From Erythrobasidium yunnanense (taxonomy: Eukaryota > Basidiomycota > Cystobasidiomycetes > Erythrobasidiales > Erythrobasidiaceae): a stretch of DNA of 64,000 nt. A program made the position numbers and the translations under genes. This document shows positions 22,007 through 32,817 of this stretch, piece after piece. The first letter of the stretch is position 1, and every line of letters begins with the position of its first letter. The stretch is taken from contig BCJC01000009.1 in the NCBI GenBank assembly GCA_001600175.1, positions 620,001 through 684,000 on the forward strand, given 5' to 3'. The notes beneath the pieces were generated by a model. It did no database searches. It was not told the origin of the DNA and saw nothing but the letters and a program-made list of their open reading frames with translations.

Positions 22007-22106
22007 ACTATGCCGTAACTGGATTAAAGACGAGCCTTGACTCTGCTTAACGCAATTCAAGACTTTACATCTCAAGCTTCAAGACTTCATTACATAGTCT
22101 TTAAGG
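22007..22106. promoter_or_regulatory. 100-bp bidirectional promoter region RUD3/VMA22
   Basis: Only 100 bases separate the start codons of the golgin (minus) and the V-ATPase assembly factor (plus). Any promoter and both 5' leaders must lie here or reach into the neighbouring gene. The sequence is AT-richer than its surroundings (acttcattacatagtc). Confidence 0.55.
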
Positions 22107-22985
22107 ATGTCCCAGTCTGTTCTGCAAGACGCTTCAAACGATGACCGGCTCCCAGCATACGCGGACGATGACAACCTGGAATCAGCTCTCGACACGCTGG
22201 ATGACTACCAGGAATCGCGAGAACAGATGGGCAAACATTTCAAGATGGTGCGGCTGCATCCTAACTTACATTAGATCTGCAAAAGCTTACGATACCGGCA
22301 GGCTTTCTACGAGCTCGCAAGGGCAAAGCAAGCTCTCGGACCAGCCAGAGTCGGCCCAGCATCATTCAGACTAGGCAGTATAGAACCGCTCATCACAGTG
22401 TGCGTCAATACGCATATTCTTTCAGGGACCGCCGCTGATGCAAAGGCTGTTTGCGCGTCGTGATCGCCACTTCTACGACACAGAGACATCGCATCTGATT
22501 TAGATACTGGCAAATCTGGCAAATCAACGTTCCATCTACGCCAGCTCGATCCGCCTCCGCCTAGGTCTGACAAAGGCAAAGAAAAAGAGAAAGAGAATAA
22601 ACCTCGTGAATTTACTACAAAGAACGGTGCTATCGATCTCCGCCTTGCTGCTTCTACGAGTTCAATGAAGCTGGGTGAAGATTATAACGAGAAGACGGGC
22701 TTGCGGAGTCGTACTGCGAAGAGCGTTGAGAAGCCTGCGCCGGTATTAGCAGACAAGCGCGAAGTGTCGGGTGACTCGGATGCAGCAAAGCCACCGCCTT
22801 ATAACGATGCAGTCAATGAGCACTTGATCGATCCTATACTCCAATTCTCGGCGCTCCCTCCGATATCACTGCGGAACAGCCAGAGGGAGTTCCGTAGAGC
22901 GCTGGAGGAGAGTATACGCGTGCTTGCGAGTCAGCAGCGTTATGGTCAGCTGTGTGGGAGGGTGGAGAAGGGAGGGAGTAGCTAG
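22107..22985 (+). CDS. VMA22: V-ATPase assembly factor, VMA22/CCDC115-like
   Basis: Four exons (22107-22247, 22302-22397, 22426-22459, 22504-22985) give 250 residues in frame. N-terminal part: ESALDTLDDYQESREQMGKHFK, then AFYELARAKQALGPARVGPASF, matching the layout of CCDC115/Vma22 (a short helix pair followed by a stretch with FxxLAxAKxxLG). The C-terminus DPILQFSALPPISLRNSQREFRRALEE matches the conserved block in which a proline pair is followed by an amphipathic helix ending at LAxL. The family acts in the endoplasmic reticulum to assemble the V0 sector of the vacuolar ATPase. The 34-nt third exon is short and the least certain part of the model. Confidence 0.6.
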
Positions 22986-23285
22986 TATATGTCATGCTTC
23001 AACTTAGTGGAGCACATCAGTCGCAACACCCCAATAATGTAGCATACCCGTGCTAGTATAATGGAAAGAAATCAAGCTTGTGGACGGAATTAGACGTCGA
23101 TATATTAGACTATCGAGCCACTCTGCTTCTCACCAATCGGATGAGAACATTAGCAGCTAGCCTATCGCTTCTTGTCTTGCGGAGAAAGAGTAAGAGATAT
23201 AGTCATCGTTTGTATAGACTGGTTGATCGCTGAGGAGGCGGGCCAGCACTCTAGTATGCTAGCTTTTCTATGCCTGTCTTGCCAT
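22986..23285. other. Convergent intergenic region
   Basis: About 300 bases between the stop codons of VMA22 and homoserine dehydrogenase. Short frames occur but none is supported. Confidence 0.5.
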
Positions 23286-24450
23286 CTACGCCAAACGTTC
23301 CGCGACTCTGATACAGTCTGCCACCACTCCCATAGCCGTAACATCTGCACCGGCTCCTGAACCTTGCACAATAAGTGGTCTTTTGGGATATCTAGCGCTT
23401 ATGAAGCTTATTATATTATCTGAACCTCCAAGGGAGGAAGCGAAAGGATGGCTGAATGGGTATTTCTCCAATCCACATTTCACTGTGCCCTTCTTTGCGT
23501 CGATCACGCCGACGTAGCGCAACACTTGGCCCGCTTCGAAAGCTTCTTTCCGCATCGTCTCGTAGTGCGCATCGAATTCGGGTAAGCGTTGGACAAACTC
23601 GTCACCTGTTGAGATATTGGCGAGCTCTTGTGGGATGAGAGTCTCCGTGGGCACACTCTCGAACCCTTTCTCTAAAGCGGGAAGGGAGGGTACTAGCCTA
23701 GACAAGATGCACAGCTTGCGTGCAACATCAGAGCCTGACAGATCGTCCGCTGGATGAGGCTCCTGTGTCGCAAGAAGCCTCAGTATATGCAGCCAATGCT
23801 TTGATTATGACGCGATTTACCGTGTATCCGTTGTTCTTGGCGACCGTGACGATTTCCGAGAAGCTCTGCACCCGGCCATCTGTCCTTGAGAACTCGTTGA
23901 AGATATAACTCAGAGTTCCAGAAAGGACTCCTTCAATCTTGTAGATCTCATCTCCAGTCGCAACGAGGTCGTTCAGGGTTCCAATGATAGGCAAGCCCGC
24001 TCCAACTGTTGATTCCTGATAGATGAGGGCTTTTGCTGATTTGTTGTTCTGGATATCCTGGTACAGGGATTGCGAAGATGAGAAAGCCTTCTTATTTGGC
24101 GTGACGATCGATAGGCCGTTCTTCAGTACTGTCGGGTAGAGTTCTGCTACTTTCTGAGACGACGTGCAGTCTATGAAGATGCCCTGTCCTTGTAGACTAG
24201 CTACAAACTCCTCCAAGCTCTGCTTTGTGATCTTGAAGCCTTCTGGAACGGGTTTTGCATTTTCGGCGGACGACGCTGGAAGAAGTGTACTCAAATTCCC
24301 TATCCCGCTACGATAGATATCGGGAGAGATGTGTAGCTGGTATCGACTGTTGGCGACTGTGTCGATCCGGAAATGAGACTTTAAGTGAGGAAGCGTGAGC
24401 TGGTGAAGAACTTGGGTCCCAACGAGACCGGGTCCGACTGCGAGTACCAT
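23286..24450 (-). CDS. HOM6: Homoserine dehydrogenase
   Basis: Two exons on the minus strand (24450-23821, 23762-23286) give 368 residues. Domain order: NAD(P)-binding Rossmann fold (LAVGPGLVGTQVLHQL, a GxGxxG-type loop in which the first Gly pair reads GPGLVG), FIDCTSSQKVAELYP, VTPNKKAFS, and the catalytic homoserine dehydrogenase segment with YQESTVGAGLPIIGTL, KIEGVLSGTLSYIFNEF and GYTEPHPADDLSGSDVARKL, which contains the conserved Asp residues. The C-terminus PLIVQGSGAGADVTAMGVVADCIR is also standard. It converts aspartate semialdehyde to homoserine in threonine and methionine synthesis. The N-terminus starts directly at the Rossmann strand; a short upstream exon may be missing. Confidence 0.93.
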
Positions 24451-25105
24451 CAGCTTTTGATGATGCTCAAGACAGTATGCTCATACCTAGGTAGACTGGA
24501 ATAAGTGAGGACGACATCTGGCAAGAAATCTGGGAGAGTCGGCGTAAGGCAGACATGCGTTGACTTCCATGACGGGTTCGCGAAGATACTTCTATCGTAT
24601 CTCGCGACTCAATGACTGCCACACGCTACAAAAAGTAGAACGCAATGCAAGCTCCTTCATACCTTCGGCCCGGACGACGCCAAGACCTGACAAGAGCAAA
24701 AAGGAATCGATTCGACGTTGGTAGGGTTCGAACCTACGCAGCAAATGCTACGGGCTACTTGTGTGATTGTGATGAATTGAATTCAAAACCCGCCCCTTAG
24801 ACCACTTTGAAGGCGAACACAGTCAGGACCAGATGCAGGACAAAATGTGGTGAACGTCAATTTACCTCGGGCACAACGCCATTATGCAATGTCGGTTTGA
24901 CCTCGAGGTAAGAATACATATATATACCATTATAATTTGGCCTGCCCACGGCGCGTCAAGCGTCTTCGTTTGGAGAAAGGCACCGGGACGATGTCACGAG
25001 GTGCGGAGAAACAGACTGATAAGGCGACTACAGTAATACTACTTCTACTCAAAACACCTCTATCGAGACTGCCACTGTCAATCTAGTCCGCATTAGCTTC
25101 GCTAC
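24451..25105. promoter_or_regulatory. Intergenic region between HOM6 and the glutamine synthetase-like gene
   Basis: A 655-bp head-to-head space which also holds the tRNA-Ser-like locus (24713-24824). The sequence atatatataccattataat near 24915-24935 is the most TATA-like stretch and lies about 180 bases upstream of the plus-strand start codon. Nothing else recognised. Confidence 0.4.
24713..24824 (-). tRNA. tRNA-Ser(UGA)-like gene with intron, atypical 5' half
   Basis: On the minus strand, 5' to 3': an A-box-like run AGTGGTCTAAGG; anticodon stem CGGGT paired with GCCCG; loop with TGA anticodon and a 25-nt intron at the usual 37/38 position; a type-II variable arm (AGCA..TGCT); a perfect T-arm GTAGG-TTCGAAC-CCTAC (B box); CAACGTC acceptor 3' strand with G discriminator as in tRNA-Ser; then a TTTTT pol III terminator near 24700. 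The 5' acceptor strand should read GACGTTG, but the likely match is GACTGTG, with two mismatches, and the D arm is about six bases too long. It is either a divergent functional tRNA or a pseudogene. Confidence 0.45.
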
Positions 25106-27383
25106 ATGTCCGTTCAAGGCGCTCCAACGAGCTACGATGAACTCGTCAAGCTGGTAAGCGGTCGCAGCTCTTTCCTAAGCATTTCTAACGAGTCTATCAG
25201 CTCGAGAAAGACTACAAGGTGAAGGTCGCAGGTATCGACGTCGATGGAGTAATGCGAGGCAAGGTCATGCAGAAGGAGGTGCGCACCCGCATCAAGCAAC
25301 GCCGCAACGCCGCAACGCGCATCTGACCAGAGTCGCAGAAATTCCTAAGCATCGTCAAATCTACGAGCGGCGCGTTTGGCTTCTGCAGGTAAAGCACATC
25401 TCCACGGGCCCGAATGATTACCGGCTAATCTGTGTTGACAGTGTCGTATTTGGCTGGTTAGTCTGCTTTAAGCTCAAGAAGACTATACGCTGAACGCTAC
25501 ACAGGGACATCCACGACCAGACCTATACGAAAGAGCTATCGATAAGTAACTTGGCCAACGGGTACCGAGATATCGAAGCGCGCATCGACATCAGCACTTT
25601 CCGACGCATACCTTTCGAGGACGATATAGCCTTCTTCTTCTGCACCTTCCTTGATCCAGACACTGGCAAAGGCTTGCACGCCTGCCCGCGAGCTTTACTA
25701 CAAGATGTGATCGCGCAACTGGATAGCGAATTAGGCGCAAAGCCGTTTGCAGGAGCAGAGTTGGAGTTCTTTCAATTCAAGGGTGGGCAGCACCTTGATC
25801 CGAGTGGATACGGCTGACTGGGTAAACAGAGAGTCCGGTGTCGGCACAGGCGAAAGACTTCCGCAAGCTGGACGTTCTTACTCCTGGCATGCATGGATAT
25901 AGTATGCTGAGGACACAGTGGGTGCACCTTTCTGTCTCGTCATCCGCAAGCTGATTCGTTTTCAAAGGGTTTCTGGTCCTTACTTTCACGATATATACGA
26001 CACAGTGGGTTGTAGCGTGTCCTCACACCATTGCAGCAGCTGACACTACTTCATCACGACCAGTGTCATCGCTTTGGCATACCTGTAGAGGGCCTGCACA
26101 CCGAGACTGGGGTAAGTCCTACTCCTAAGGCTGAGACTTGAGCGACTAAAGCTAATATGCTTTGCAGCCTGGTGTATATGAGGCTGCGCTAGCGTATACC
26201 GATGCACTCCGGATGGCAGACAATACGAGCTTGTTCAAGCTGACTTCCAAGGCTTTGGGCTACAAATACGAGTACGCCATTTGCTTTCCTCCACACTGTA
26301 CATCGCTGAATTGCGAGCCAGTATCATGCCGACTTTTATGGCAAAGCCACATAACGGCCTACCAGGGTGCAGCGGGCACATCCATGTCTCGTTACAAGAC
26401 AAGAACGGCCGAAATTTGTTTGGTCTCGAAGATGGAAAAGCTAGAGAAGATGCGAAATGGGATGACCTGAAATACGTCTCGAAGGAATTGGAACACTTCT
26501 TGGCGGGCGTGCTGCAGGGCTTGCCGGATGTCATGCCTTGCTTGGTGCCGACCGTTAACGGGTAAGCCAATCATGCTGGTCTTTGGAAGTCAGCTGAATC
26601 GCTGCATGATAGGTACAAGCGCTTGGTGGAAAAGTGAGTGACCACTCGCTAGCAAATCGATTCTCAGCTGATGCAATACCTGAAGTTACTGGGCACCAGT
26701 GAATAGTGAGTTCTGGTCTGAAAGTCACTCAGAACCTGGCTGATCCGGAAACAGTCTCTTGGGGATATGAGAGCAGACTGGCAAGCGTACGCATTATCAG
26801 CCCGCCGCTGGCCTCGCCGAAAGCGACGAGATTGGAAGTGGTAAGCCTGACCTCGTTAAGTAGCGTAAAATGTGCTGACTCGCATTCTTCATAGCGCGTG
26901 CCTGGTGCCGATGTAGGCGGACTAAATACCGTGACTCCTCGTCCTGGCTGATTCAGTTTGCAGGTGAACCCGCATTTCGCGTTTGCAACCATTTTCGCGC
27001 TAGGCATGTATGGCATCAAGAATAAGCTCGACCTCACTATCCCACCGACGTCTCAAGTCCCGCCGGCAGAGCATGCTACAAAGTACGAGCGCCTGCCTAA
27101 GGATCTGAATGAAGCAACGCAGCGCTTCAAGCGTCCGAATAGCATGGCTAGAAAGTACGCTGGACTCTGCAATGTCCGAGGTTGTGTGAGTTGAGGCTGA
27201 TGAGGTGACTTGTAGGGCGCTGGGCGATAAATTCGTGGATCACTTCGCTGGAACACGGGAGCATGAATGGATGATCTATAGTCAAACTGTCACTGGTATG
27301 TCTGAAACACAGATACATTATTCTTCTGCTTACTGACAATCTGACCAGACTGGGAGATGGCCCGCTATTTCGAGTTGGCATAG
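25106..27383 (+). CDS. FluG-type (class I-like) glutamine synthetase domain protein
   Basis: Seventeen exons sum to 478 residues in frame. Exons include four of 15-21 nt (25442-25456, 26613-26633, 26686-26705, 26895-26912). Spliced features of the GS fold: VKVAGIDVDGVMRGK (N-terminal beta-grasp), GAELEFFQFKES (metal-binding Glu), PVEGLHTETGPGVYEAAL, IMPTFMAKPHNGLPGCSGHIHVSL (catalytic His/substrate loop), LVPTVNGYKRLVENYWAPVNISWGYESR, IRISPP-type segment RIISPP, and ADVNPHFAFATIFALG. The absence of an N-terminal amidohydrolase part separates it from full-length FluG. Members of this fungal group are related to bacterial gamma-glutamyl-ligases, so the substrate may not be ammonia plus glutamate. 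The start MSVQGAP precedes the beta-grasp directly. Confidence 0.88.
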
Positions 27384-27559
27384 ATATCGTATACTTGCTC
27401 GTCAACGTCATTTGGTGCAGATGTTCAGCAACGCTCAAGAAATCAAGCACATATCCATAGTGCGATATGGGAGATGAAGTAGGCATGTCAAATAAGAATC
27501 CTGCAGTTCGTCAAGGGGTGTATACAACAACATACGGACTTCTCACTATCAGCTACCGA

Positions 27560-29322
27560 TTATCGTTTCAGCATACTGGACAAGCTTGTCTGCGGCTTAG
27601 GCTGTGCAGGGCCTGATTGCGGAGGTCTCTGCATCTGCTGCTGCTGTGGAGGTGGTCTTGCAGCTTGCGGCGGAGGTGCTCGTTTCGCAGCTCTTGCTTT
27701 CCAAGCCGCCTTGATGTGCCCAGCTCTTTGTATGAGCTAGTGCCAGGTATCAGCCAGATTCCAGGCTTCTCTGAGGGGTCGGCTCACCACTTCAGCTTCC
27801 ACGCCATCCTTTATACTTCGTATGATGGACTGTACGACAGTCGTATAGTTGCCTTCCAGCTTATCATCACGAAAGCGGAGCTTCTTCCATGTTTCCCGCT
27901 GAGCATCCCAAACGACCTCGATTATCCGATTATCTATCTGCTCGCCCGTTTCCTTCCACCTGCCGCACTAATCAGCAAGACACCAGTTGGTACAAGATTC
28001 TCGACTTACGCTTCCCATTCTTCGTCTTCTACTTCCATGACATCGAAGAATACATGCCCTTTCTTGCCGTGGTTCTCCAGCAATAGGAATAAAGGCTTGA
28101 CAGCCATATCTGCTCTATCAGGATTCCGCTGATCGGGAGGAAAGCGCAGTTCTAGCTTGAAATCGATGGAATTCTCCGAAGGCGGTTTCCATTTGATTCT
28201 GCGGGAAAGAGTCGCTCTCAGCGGAATATTGGCCTTAAAAGCAAGTGCGGCGTACATCCGCTGGTCCGTCCCGACGGTATACGGCGCTTCTGCGCCTGTG
28301 AATATCAAGCCGTCGTTGCCATGCTGTAAGCGGGGAAGGTGGTCCCGAAAGACAGCTTCGACTCCATATGACAGCTCCATCGGCTTGAGCTTCACTCTTG
28401 GGAGTAACGACATTAGCCGAGAGCCCGAGAGTGCACAAACGTGTATGCTCACTGGAAAGGCATGTCTCGGACGAGATGTGGATACATCGCTAGAAGCTTG
28501 TGATGAGGCTTGATGATCCATTCTTTCAGCCTCTGTATGAGTGATTAGCCTGCTACGAATGTCTGATGTGAAATCGCGAGAATGGAACATACCCCGTATC
28601 GACTCGCAAGCGATTTATGCATAAGGTTCTGCTCGCCAACAACCATACAGTCGAAAGCCAGCAGGCAGAGTTGGCGCTAGAAACCCACCATTAGCTAGCT
28701 CTCAAGCTCCAACAGTAGATTCGCTTACTTGTCCAGTCTTAGGATCCGTATCTATCACTAACTCGCCATCTAGGACTACGTTTGAATGCATGCTCTCCGG
28801 CCCATCTTGATGCGGGAAAAAGAGGCCTTGTTGTCCATAGAACTGTTCCGTGCGGTCTATCTGAGCATATCAAATATGAGCTTGGGAAAGAAGGCTAGAG
28901 GGTGAGATGCAGGAAGACAAACCAGGTACACCTCTTGGACGCCTTCTGGCAGACAGACTATGAGGACCAGGACACGAAGCCCATCAGATTTTTCGCAGAC
29001 CCAGAAGCTATTGGTGGATAAGTTAGGAGAGCCTTCTAGAAGAGGATTCGCAACTAGGCCTACTCTTCTTGCGCGAGCAGATCTAGGGTCTTAACATCGA
29101 AGCTGACAGGCTGTGAGCCAGGAAACCTGATTAAACGACAGATTAGACCGCGATGAGCCTATGTAGCCAGAGAAAGGAATAGCATCTTGCGCACTTCAAG
29201 GTCTTCTGATGGCACAACTCGGCCAGGTGTGACCGGAGCTGATGTCGGTGCGCTGCATCTTGAATATATATACCAGGAATACGGCTAGGCACTGAGGAAA
29301 GCTGCTGATGCGGCGCTGGCAT
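27560..29322 (-). CDS. CEG1: mRNA guanylyltransferase (capping enzyme)
   Basis: Multi-exon gene on the minus strand. Start at 29322 (MPAPHQQLSSVPSR), stop at 27560. After splicing the order is: KFPGSQPVSFDVKTLDLLAQED, nucleotidyltransferase motif I WVCEKSDGLRVLVL (Lys of KxDG is the GMP-accepting residue), SNVVLDGELVIDTD (motif III), LCLLAFDCMVVG, HGNDGLIFTGAEAPYTVGTD (motif IIIa/IV), RIKWKPPSENSIDFKLEL (motif V), and the OB-fold C-terminus with DNRIIEVVWDAQRETWKKLRFRDDK (motif VI-type RxD). A Pro/Gln-rich tail follows, ending SSMLKR. The enzyme adds GMP to the 5' diphosphate end of nascent RNA polymerase II transcripts. The alpha subunit stands alone, as in other fungi, where the triphosphatase is separate. 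Confidence 0.93.
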
Positions 29323-29550
29323 CGTAATGGTCAGGTCAGGCTCAGCATGCAGCCTTTTCACGTGTCGTAATGAAAGCAAGAGTTGTTTCAAGCTTGCTAG
29401 CATTGTATGTAGAAGCTGGTAACATTGTGATTATCGTGTTTCAAGCTATTGATAATTGCATGTACAGTTCTGGACTACCCGAAAGAAAGACTGAGAGACA
29501 ACGAGGGTATTGCTGTCTAGTAGAAGTGCAACGGGAATATAGAAGACACT

Positions 29551-30301
29551 CTATAGATCGAAGATATCATCATCATCATCGGCTTGAGAAGCTGCTGTCT
29601 TGGCTGAAGAGGCAGCTTTCGGCCTGAAATCATCATCGTCGTCTTCATCGTCCGAGTGCGTCTTGTCCCGCCGACGGCTGACCTACGTACGTTCGAAGAG
29701 CATCAGCTCATGCATGCGAATTTGTAACATGAAAGCGGGCTAACAGTGATTTTACTTTTCGCTTGTGCGCCCGAAGCACCACCCTCTGCGGCTGCGACTT
29801 GATCCAGTAGAGATAGTAGCTGTTCGTCGGTCACTCTTCCTCGTAGCTGGCCTGACCGTGCCATTCGAACAAGTAGTTCTTGCAGACCACGCGCCCGTTC
29901 AGGCCTGACTAGCTGGATCCGCGATACTGCAGACGCATGAAGTAGGTCAGCACCCATCTTAGCAGTGGATGAGCGAGACAACCTGCATCTTTCTCTGGCT
30001 TGAGGATCCAGGATTTGTGTCATGACGGTTCGCAAAGTCTCTTCTTCGTCAGCAGCTGCTTGTGCTGCGGCCTAGTAGATCTCGTCAGAGCTATGTTCCA
30101 TGATATTATGACTTCTGCAGCACCTCTGGGTTTTGACCTTGACCTTGATTCTGGCTGCTCGGGCCAGGACTCTGGCTGCCTCCAGACAACTGCGCTAGCC
30201 GGCGCTTCAAGACGATGGATTGATACTGGTCAGCGTTGATTTAACACCTCGGGACACCCGCTATCTACCTGGCGTATCGCATCGAGTTCTGGGTCAGCCA
30301 T
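29551..30301 (-). CDS. PDCD5: PDCD5/TFAR19-family DNA-binding protein
   Basis: Spliced minus-strand gene: the start codon at 30301 begins MADPELDAIRQ, followed by LAQLSGGSQSPGPSSQNQG, then TVMTQILDPQARERLSRIQLVRPERARG, the three-helix core with LLVRMARSGQLRGRVTDEQLLSLLDQV, and an acidic C-terminus after KITVRRRDK (DDEDDDDDF, then DDDDDIFDL). This matches PDCD5 throughout: the ILDPxARERL and MARxGQLxGKVxExQL signatures and the charged tail. Family members bind DNA or chaperonin and are linked to apoptosis in animals; the fungal role is unclear. Its ATG lies 30 bp from the ATG of the plus-strand RING gene. Confidence 0.92.
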
Positions 30302-30331
30302 TATTCAGAGCTCTCTGGCAGGGTCGCGGTT
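30302..30331. promoter_or_regulatory. 30-bp gap between divergent start codons
   Basis: Only 30 bases separate the PDCD5 ATG (minus) and the RING-gene ATG (plus). If both starts are right, each 5' leader must overlap the other's coding region, or one gene starts further in. In the RING protein the next in-frame Met is just before the RING (SDEDISMHC), so a later start is possible without losing the domain. Confidence 0.5.
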
Positions 30332-32743
30332 ATGGCTTCGTCGAGGCAGCGAGGATCCAGCACGTCGAAAGGGAGTGGTCCAGCAGCGAGAAGAATCAGC
30401 AACGCCAGCAGCAGCGAGAAAGATAAAGGAAAAGCCAGGCTCCTTGATGATGCGGATGAAGAAGAAGAACAAGCAGCAGCCGGACAAGATGTAGATAGCT
30501 TGAACATCGACGATTCGGACGAAGATATCTCCATGCATTGCAGCATCTGCCTATCCATAATCGATAACCGGACAGTCGTGCAGCCGTGTGGTCACGGTCA
30601 GGATTGAGCATTCACTTGAGATAGGTATCAATTGACTGGCTTTGCAGACGCATACTGCTTCGTCTGTATTCTGGCCTGGACGGAACAGTCGCGAAGATGT
30701 CCTCTATGCACACAGGCTATCGAGCTCCTGATCCACAATATCCGTAGCGATAGAGACTTTCAGCGAGTATGCTACCCTCTTCTACTCGACTCTAGACTGC
30801 TGCTGATGCGTGTCATAAGCACTATCTCCCTCCTCTCCTTACCCGTTCTAGGTCTCCTCCGCCAGATGTCGTAAGAACGGCTCGCAGCATCCATGAAGGA
30901 GCTCGCAAACAACTATATGACCGTCCTACACATCCTCGATTCCGCTTCTCAGAATGGAGAGCGAGAAATAAGCCTGCTGAAATGGACGAAGAGGACGCAG
31001 AGGACTTGGCATTGCAGAAGAGACGGTATGTATACAGGCATAGGCTTTTCGTCAAGCACGTTGCCTCGAATCGCTTCACTAGAGTATGCATCTCTCTTGC
31101 CTCCCCTGGCGTACATAGCTAAGATCTTGGATGTTTTAGTACCGAGACCATTCAGCACAACAGATCGCGGCCAGCCAAGAGCTAAAACAGAGATTGACGA
31201 AATGGGTCAGACGCGAGTTGCGCGTCTTCGAGGGCGTAGACCTCGAGTTCCTTGCAGGTTATGTAGTCAGTATAGCATCTCAGCTGGAACTGAGGTCGGA
31301 TAGTAGTACTAGATTACTTTCGGAATTCTTGGGCGTCCAGGAGGCAGAGCATTTCTTGCAGTAAGTAGCTAAGCGATCTACGTGTCAGGCCGTATTTAGC
31401 TGACTTCGCAAAACTAGCGAAACCTATAGCTTCCTCAGAAGTCCGTACAAGGACATTCGCAACTATGACAAAGCAGTACAATATGAGTGAGTCTGCTAGA
31501 CAATGAATTTGCGCGCTGTGCTGAAATGCTACCCAGTCGTCCCGAGCGGAAATCACTATCACCCGCTACAGCCAAGATCTCTCTACAAGCTCTGGGCCCA
31601 GAAGAGGCGCACCATCAAACACCATCTTCCAGGTCGAATGGACGTACTGAAGTAGACTCGCACCGAAAGCGACGAAATTCTCGAGGTTCTCGATATTCTC
31701 CCGAGCCACCGTTCAAAAGAAGGGCAAGTGAAGGTCGTCTGCCACCGAGAAGAGGTGGAGATACCTATGTGCCGGACTATAGCAGGTTGCATAGACCAGC
31801 TTCGGCGCGTAGAATCGAAGCAGTACCGCCTCGTTCACCTAGCAGGGCAGCAGGAAAGCCGATCCCAACCAGTGAGCCGCCAGTCGAGCAGAGCGAACTT
31901 GAAAGTATCTCTGCAGCGGCAGAGGAGACTGTTCCAGCTCCCATTATCGATACATCCGATGTGGAAGACGTTATATCGTTAGGCGAGATGTCCGATACGG
32001 AAATCGTGCCTCGGCCTCGGACAGAGTCTGCACCTGCTCGAGTACAGATCTCTATCCTTGGGCGAAGCAGAAAATCAAAGGCCACACCTATTCCAGAAGA
32101 AGATCATTCGGACGCGTCGCCTGTCGACCAAAGAACGCAAGCTACGTCAGCTCGAGAGGATGATCTAAGGAACCGATTAGCGCAGAGTGCTAGGAGCTTG
32201 GCTAAATCTGCACCTCCCTCCGCTCAACCTATCGGTAACGGAAAGCGCCGCATGTCGGATGTCAAGCGAAGCGATCTTGAACAGCGTCTGTCAGATGCGA
32301 AGGCCGCCTTCTCAGTACATCCTGCCACTAGCCCTGTGCCGCTCAGACGAGGAACTGTCTCTGCGGATCTGAAGCAACGCTTGATGCAGAGGCTGGAGGA
32401 CGAGATGAAGCTTAAATTGAAGGATACACTCGCTTCCGGGACGGCGAAAGCCGAGCAAGCGAAGACTAAAGAACAGGAGGAAGTACTGAGACAGAATGTG
32501 CTAGCTATGCTTGCAAGCAGAAAGGGAAAGCGAGAGGCTACACAAGAGGATTCAAGTACTCGGGCAGGTGGAGCTACCTCGATCAATGGAGTGGAAGGCT
32601 CGGACGCGTCGCGAACAAGCAAAACATCTACTGCAAACGGTACCAAGAAGATGCAAGAACTGAAAGCTAGGGTAGAGAAGGAGAGGAAGCTCAGTAGCTT
32701 GAAAGCACGCTTACTAGCTGAGAAAGCCGCCAAAGGGCAGTAG
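30332..32743 (+). CDS. TOPORS-like RING-finger ubiquitin ligase
   Basis: Six exons (30332-30596, 30648-30766, 30820-31083, 31140-31360, 31418-31486, 31537-32743) sum to 714 residues. The N-terminus is acidic and disordered. The RING reads CSICLSIIDN, PCGHDAYCFVCILAW, RRCPLCTQAI, a C3HC4 pattern followed by IHNIRSDRDFQRHYLPPL, characteristic of the TOPORS group. A helical region follows (QKRRYVYRHRLFVKHVASNRF, then EFLGVQEAEHFLHETYSFLRSPYKDI), again as in TOPORS-like proteins. The C-terminal third is Ser/Pro/Arg-rich and ends in Lys/Glu helices. TOPORS acts as a nuclear ubiquitin and SUMO ligase in animals; whether the fungal protein has SUMO activity is unknown. The third-exon acceptor was chosen because it restores HYLPPL in frame. 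Confidence 0.82.
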
Positions 32744-32817
32744 ATCATCAACAACAGATTGCCTTGTATGCTGTACTACCTATGCTACATGCTTTCTGAC
32801 CGAGCTCAACAGCACAC

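Noticed and set aside
21492-22050. Plus-strand Leu/Cys-rich frames over RUD3
   Set aside because: Antisense reading of Gln/Glu-rich coiled-coil codons gives Leu-rich frames; the golgin is on the minus strand.
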